From Streptomyces sp. NBC_00425 (GTDB lineage Bacteria; Actinomycetota; Actinomycetes; Streptomycetales; Streptomycetaceae), in NCBI RefSeq assembly GCF_036030735.1, contig NZ_CP107928.1, positions 372,001 through 436,000 of the forward strand: DNA of 64,000 nt, in the 5' to 3' direction. Under the pieces are notes generated by a model. It was not told the DNA's origin and did no database searches. It saw only the letters and a program-made list of their open reading frames with translations. Made by a program: the position numbers and the translations under genes. Shown here one piece after another: positions 61,007 through 64,000 of the stretch; the stretch's first letter is position 1, and every line of letters begins with the position of its first letter.

Positions 61007-62061
61007 GGGGTCACCTTCAGCTGGGAGCTGTCGTAACCGGCCGGGAGGAGGTTGTCGGTGATCGACTTGACGTCGACCTTCTTGGTGATCTGACCCGCCT
61101 CCAGGAAGGCGTCGGCGAGCTTCTGCTCCAGCTCGATGTCCGACTGCTCCACCGGAGTCACCCGGTTCGAGTAGGCGGCCAGGGACGCCTTGGCGTCGGC
61201 CAGTGGGATGCCCTGCTCCTTCGAGAGCGCCTGCGCGTACTTGTCGGGGTTCTTGACACCCCAGGCGAACTCCCGTGACAGCCTCTTCAGGACGTCCCTG
61301 AGAGCGGCACGCTTGGTCTTGTCCTTCAGCGACGCGTCACTGGCGACGTAGTAGCTGCTCGTCTGGTCGATCGGCGGGAGACCCTTGACCAGGATCCGCG
61401 CGCCGTTCTTGACCGCGATCGCGGACTGGGGGTTCCAGATGGCCCATGCGTCCACCTTGCCGGTGTTGAAGGCCGTCGCGCCGGCCGCCGGGTCGAGGAA
61501 GGCCAGCTTCACGTCCTCGGGGGTGATGCCGGCGCTCTTCAGGGCGTTCAGGGCCAGGCCATGGGCCGAACTGCCCTGCGGAACAGCGATCGTCTTGCCC
61601 TTGAGGTCGGCGGCCGTCCTCAGCTTCGAGCCCTGCGGCACGATGATGTTCTCCACCGCCTGGTCGGGAGTGAGGGAGCGGTTGACGGCGACGACCTTGA
61701 AGCCGTACTCCTTCGCGGCGCCGGTGATCGGCGGCACGTCACCGACGCTGCCGAGATCGATGTCGCCCGAGGCGGCGGCCTGCACGAGTGGGGGGCCGTA
61801 GGTGAACCGGGCGAACTTCACCTTGTAGGGCGCGTCGTCGAACACGCCGGTGATCTCCGCCAGCTCCTGGCTGCCGTCACCGCCGTTGTCGCCGATGGTG
61901 AAGGTGTACTTGCTCCACTCGGGGTGCTTGGCGTCGCTCGCGTCGGCGGCGTTGCTCAGCGGCGCGGCGGTGTCCGACGACGACGAACCGCAGGCGACGA
62001 GGGTGCTCGCGAGGGCGAGCGAGCCGACGGCGCCGATGAGTCTGCTGGTTCTCTTACGCAT
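61003..62061 (-). CDS. ssuA: Aliphatic-sulfonate-type ABC substrate-binding lipoprotein
   Basis: 352 residues. Signal peptide with RKRTSRLIG and lipobox LVAC. NMT1/SsuA-like blocks: GPPLVQAAASGDIDLGSVGD, AVPQGSSAHGLALNALKSAG and DAWAIWNPQSAIAVKNGARI. It binds sulfonates or sulfate esters outside the cell and delivers them to the SsuC-like permease. Located between the ATPase and the LLM monooxygenase. Confidence 0.88.
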   Translation of the reverse strand: MRKRTSRLIGAVGSLALASTLVACGSSSSDTAAPLSNAADASDAKHPEWSKYTFTIGDNGGDGSQELAEITGVFDDAPYKVKFARFTYGPPLVQAAASGDIDLGSVGDVPPITGAAKEYGFKVVAVNRSLTPDQAVENIIVPQGSKLRTAADLKGKTIAVPQGSSAHGLALNALKSAGITPEDVKLAFLDPAAGATAFNTGKVDAWAIWNPQSAIAVKNGARILVKGLPPIDQTSSYYVASDASLKDKTKRAALRDVLKRLSREFAWGVKNPDKYAQALSKEQGIPLADAKASLAAYSNRVTPVEQSDIELEQKLADAFLEAGQITKKVDVKSITDNLLPAGYDSSQLKVTP

Positions 62062-62109
62062 GGGGTGTGATGTGCTTTCTGTCTGGGTGAGGGTGTGTGT
62101 TCGGCGAGG

Positions 62110-62841
62110 TCAGTGCCGGCCGGCGAGGCCGAGATCTGCCAGGAGCCGGGCGCGGAGTTCCTCGCGTGCGACGCCCGCTTCGCGGTCCACGGCGGAGAGG
62201 TGCACCTCGTGCGAGGTGCCGATGCGGCCGTTGCTCATGACGACGATGCGGTCCGCCAGGGCGATCGCCTCGTCGACGTCGTGGGTGACGAGCAGCATGC
62301 CCGCGTGATGCCTGGTCCGCAGGGCCCGTACGAGGTCGTGCATGCGGAGCCGTGTGATGGCGTCGAGTGCCGCGAACGGCTCGTCGAGCAGCACGAGTTC
62401 GGGCTCCGAGACCAGGGCCCGCGCGAGCGACACCCGCTGGGCCTCGCCGCCGGAGAGCTCCTTGGGCCATGCCTTCTCGCGGCCCGCGAGTCCGACCTCG
62501 GCGAGCACGTCGCGGGCTCGCTGCTGCGCGTCGGGTCCGTGCAGGCCGAGCGTGACGTTGTGCAGGACCCGCTGCCACGGCAACAGCCGGTCGGCCTGGA
62601 AGACGATCGCACGCCGTGCCGGGACCTCCACACGCCCTCCGTCGGGCCGGTCGAGTCCGGCGAGCAGACGCAGCAGGGTGCTCTTGCCGCAGCCCGAGGG
62701 ACCGAGCAGTATCACCAACTCCTCGTCGGCGATGGTGAGGTCGAGGTGGTCGAGCACCACCCGGTCACCGAACCGACGGACCACCTGCTCGACGACGACC
62801 CCGGTCTGCCGGCGAAGCTCCGTTGCGATCGTGCTGCTCAT
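62110..62841 (-). CDS. ssuB: Sulfonate/taurine-type ABC transporter ATPase
   Basis: 243 residues. Walker A GPSGCGKST, Q-loop VFQADRLLPWQRVLHNV (the LLPW variant is typical of nitrate/sulfonate/taurine importers), signature LSGGEAQR, Walker B LVLLDEPFAALD and H-loop VTHDVDEA. It overlaps the permease gene by 4 nt and is followed by the SsuA-like gene after 48 bp. Confidence 0.9.
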   Translation of the reverse strand: MSSTIATELRRQTGVVVEQVVRRFGDRVVLDHLDLTIADEELVILLGPSGCGKSTLLRLLAGLDRPDGGRVEVPARRAIVFQADRLLPWQRVLHNVTLGLHGPDAQQRARDVLAEVGLAGREKAWPKELSGGEAQRVSLARALVSEPELVLLDEPFAALDAITRLRMHDLVRALRTRHHAGMLLVTHDVDEAIALADRIVVMSNGRIGTSHEVHLSAVDREAGVAREELRARLLADLGLAGRH

Positions 62842-63731
62842 GACGCCTCATAACTGGGTCGCCACCGCAGCAGCACCCGCTCGAGAACCCGGACGAACTG
62901 GTCGGCGAGCAGACCCAGCAGCGAGTAGATCACCAGCCCCACGAAGACCTGGTTGGTCTGGAGGTAGGTCTGCCCCTGCGTGATGAGGAAGCCAAGTCCC
63001 TTGTCGGCGTTGACCGTTTCGGCGGCGACGAGGCCCAACACGCTGTATGCGAGGGAGAACCGCAGGCCGACCAGGAACCCCGGCAGGGCTCCGGGCACCA
63101 GCACGCGCGTCACCAGGCGCCAGGCGCCCGCGCCCGTGGTGCGCGCCATCTCGATCAGCCGCTGGTCGACCCCTCGGATCGCGGCGAACAGGTTGAGATA
63201 CATCGGGACTCCGGCACCGAAGGAGATCAGCAGCACCTTGGTCAGTTCGTCGATGCCGAACCACACGATCATCAGCGGCAGCACCGCGAGGAGCGGGATG
63301 GTGTTGAGCACCTGCACGAGGCCGTTGAACAGGTATTCACCGCTGCGCAGCAGCCCACCGAGCACCCCGGCGACGATGCCGACCGTCAGCCCGATCGCGA
63401 GACCGATGCCGGCCCGCTGCAGCGAGATGGCCAGGTCCGGCCCGAGGACGCCCTGTCGCCACAGGTCGGCGGCGGACTTCACGATCGAGGTCGGCGCCGG
63501 AGCGTAGGTCTTCGACACCACTGCGGCCCGGGCGAGGATCTCCCAAACGACGAGGATGACGACCGGGGTCGTGTAGATGCCCAGCGGCCAGCGCAGCCGC
63601 TCGCGGAGCGTGCTGAGCGGCGACCGGAGGCGTGTGTCGCGCGGCAGGAACACCTCACGCTCGCGCGCGCTCGTCGTCTCGGCGGCCGGGCCCTTGGTGA
63701 CGGCAGGCGCTTTGAGGCTGAGCTCGGTCAT
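62838..63731 (-). CDS. ssuC: Sulfonate/taurine-type ABC transporter permease
   Basis: 297 residues with about six membrane helices. It has IYTTPVVILVVWEILARAAV near the N-terminus, NTIPLLAVLPLMIVWFGIDE in the middle, and the EAA-type loop MARTTGAGAWRLVTRVLVPG. The family moves sulfonates, taurine or nitrate; the sulfur setting favours sulfonates. It overlaps both neighbours by 4 nt. Confidence 0.9.
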   Translation of the reverse strand: MTELSLKAPAVTKGPAAETTSAREREVFLPRDTRLRSPLSTLRERLRWPLGIYTTPVVILVVWEILARAAVVSKTYAPAPTSIVKSAADLWRQGVLGPDLAISLQRAGIGLAIGLTVGIVAGVLGGLLRSGEYLFNGLVQVLNTIPLLAVLPLMIVWFGIDELTKVLLISFGAGVPMYLNLFAAIRGVDQRLIEMARTTGAGAWRLVTRVLVPGALPGFLVGLRFSLAYSVLGLVAAETVNADKGLGFLITQGQTYLQTNQVFVGLVIYSLLGLLADQFVRVLERVLLRWRPSYEAS

Positions 63732-64000
63732 ACCGCCACCGCCGGCACACTGCTGTAGTGCGAGGCGTCACCGACGAGCTGCTCGCTGCGGCGTCCGTCG
63801 ACGCCGGCCGGTACCTCCCCCGCGACCGTCACCCGGTTGAGGCGGCGCGGGTGGTCGTCGTAGTTGTCCACCGCGTAGTGCTGGGTGATCCGGTTGTCGA
63901 AGATCAGCAGCTGCTCGGGAGACCAGGTCCAGCGCACGATGTTCTCCGGACGCGTCACATACGACTGGAGGATGCGCAGCAGATCCTCCGATGCGCTGCT
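63728..64000 (-). CDS. TauD/TfdA-family dioxygenase, C-terminal part (cut by window edge)
   Basis: The last 90 residues of a 2-oxoglutarate/Fe(II)-dependent dioxygenase. ENIVRWTWSPEQLLIFDNRI and TQHYAVDNYDDHPRRLNRVT carry the distal iron-ligand His and the 2-oxoglutarate-binding Arg. The family removes sulfite from taurine or sulfate from alkyl-sulfates. The N-terminus lies beyond base 64000. It heads the ssu-like operon as far as can be seen. Confidence 0.85.
   Translation of the reverse strand, partial: SSASEDLLRILQSYVTRPENIVRWTWSPEQLLIFDNRITQHYAVDNYDDHPRRLNRVTVAGEVPAGVDGRRSEQLVGDASHYSSVPAVAV

Noticed and set aside
1..64000. A defence island or biosynthetic gene cluster explaining the window
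   Set aside because: No restriction, CBASS, toxin-antitoxin, PKS or NRPS genes are present; the LLM and FAD oxygenases fit sulfur and aromatic metabolism better.

Overview
The window is chromosomal DNA of a high-GC actinobacterium, almost certainly a Streptomyces. Third codon positions are nearly all G or C, GTG and TTG starts are common, operons are tightly overlapped (ATGA/GTGA junctions), and families such as SpoIIE-type phosphatase hybrids, DUF5937-ArsR regulators, LLM flavin monooxygenases and a Streptomyces-type L-glutamate-oxidase homologue are typical of the genus. I saw no rRNA, tRNA or CRISPR array. The many gene stubs and transposase fragments suggest a deletion-prone accessory region.

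Region A (1-22.8 kb) is a carbohydrate island. After the 3' end of a multidomain histidine kinase/response regulator/PP2C protein and an insertion-sequence scar come two FadR-type GntR regulators. A plus-strand operon (9.0-19.4 kb) follows: a sugar ABC importer, a probable (alpha/alpha)-barrel carbohydrate enzyme, a RhaM-type mutarotase, an amidohydrolase-2 lactonase, a zinc dehydrogenase, an SDR dehydrogenase, a chimeric aldolase/kinase ORF and an aldo-keto reductase. Two large secreted beta-helix proteins, paralogous to each other, bracket the island. This fits release, import and non-phosphorylating oxidation of a deoxy-sugar such as L-fucose or L-rhamnose. The acid-sugar dehydratase is not in the window, and the chimeric gene suggests the route has been pruned.

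Region B (22.8-44.5 kb) is a patchwork of unrelated genes and debris: a CASTOR/POLLUX-type channel, a Tat-exported L-amino-acid oxidase, a GNAT, a secreted trypsin-like protease, a MarR/FAD-monooxygenase/multicopper-oxidase group, a TerB protein with a His-rich linker, an ArsR/MFS divergent pair, an esterase and a RibD-like reductase. Between them lie broken transposases (IS701, IS110), a TniQ-like gene, a recombinase, a WD40 protein, a MerR regulator, a sugar-binding lipoprotein and a membrane protein.

Region C (44.7-48.5 kb) is a three-subunit molybdenum hydroxylase operon (2Fe-2S, FAD and Mo subunits), preceded by an array of 10-bp GC-rich repeats.

Region D (48.5-64 kb, all minus strand) is a sulfur-scavenging regulon. 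Upstream is a sulfonate module: a TauD-like dioxygenase (cut by the window edge), an SsuC/B/A-type importer and an LLM monooxygenase, closed by a strong terminator. Next is a promoter, a SAM-IV-class riboswitch, a cysteine-containing leader peptide of the VDLLRVxxALC type, and a polar amino-acid ABC importer with a GNAT acetyltransferase. A second leader peptide ending in Cys-Cys-Ser then precedes four LLM monooxygenases and an FMN reductase. The gene content resembles the Bacillus yxe/ytm operons, which import, N-acetylate and oxidatively cleave S-substituted cysteines. This module and its layered control are the most interesting part of the window.
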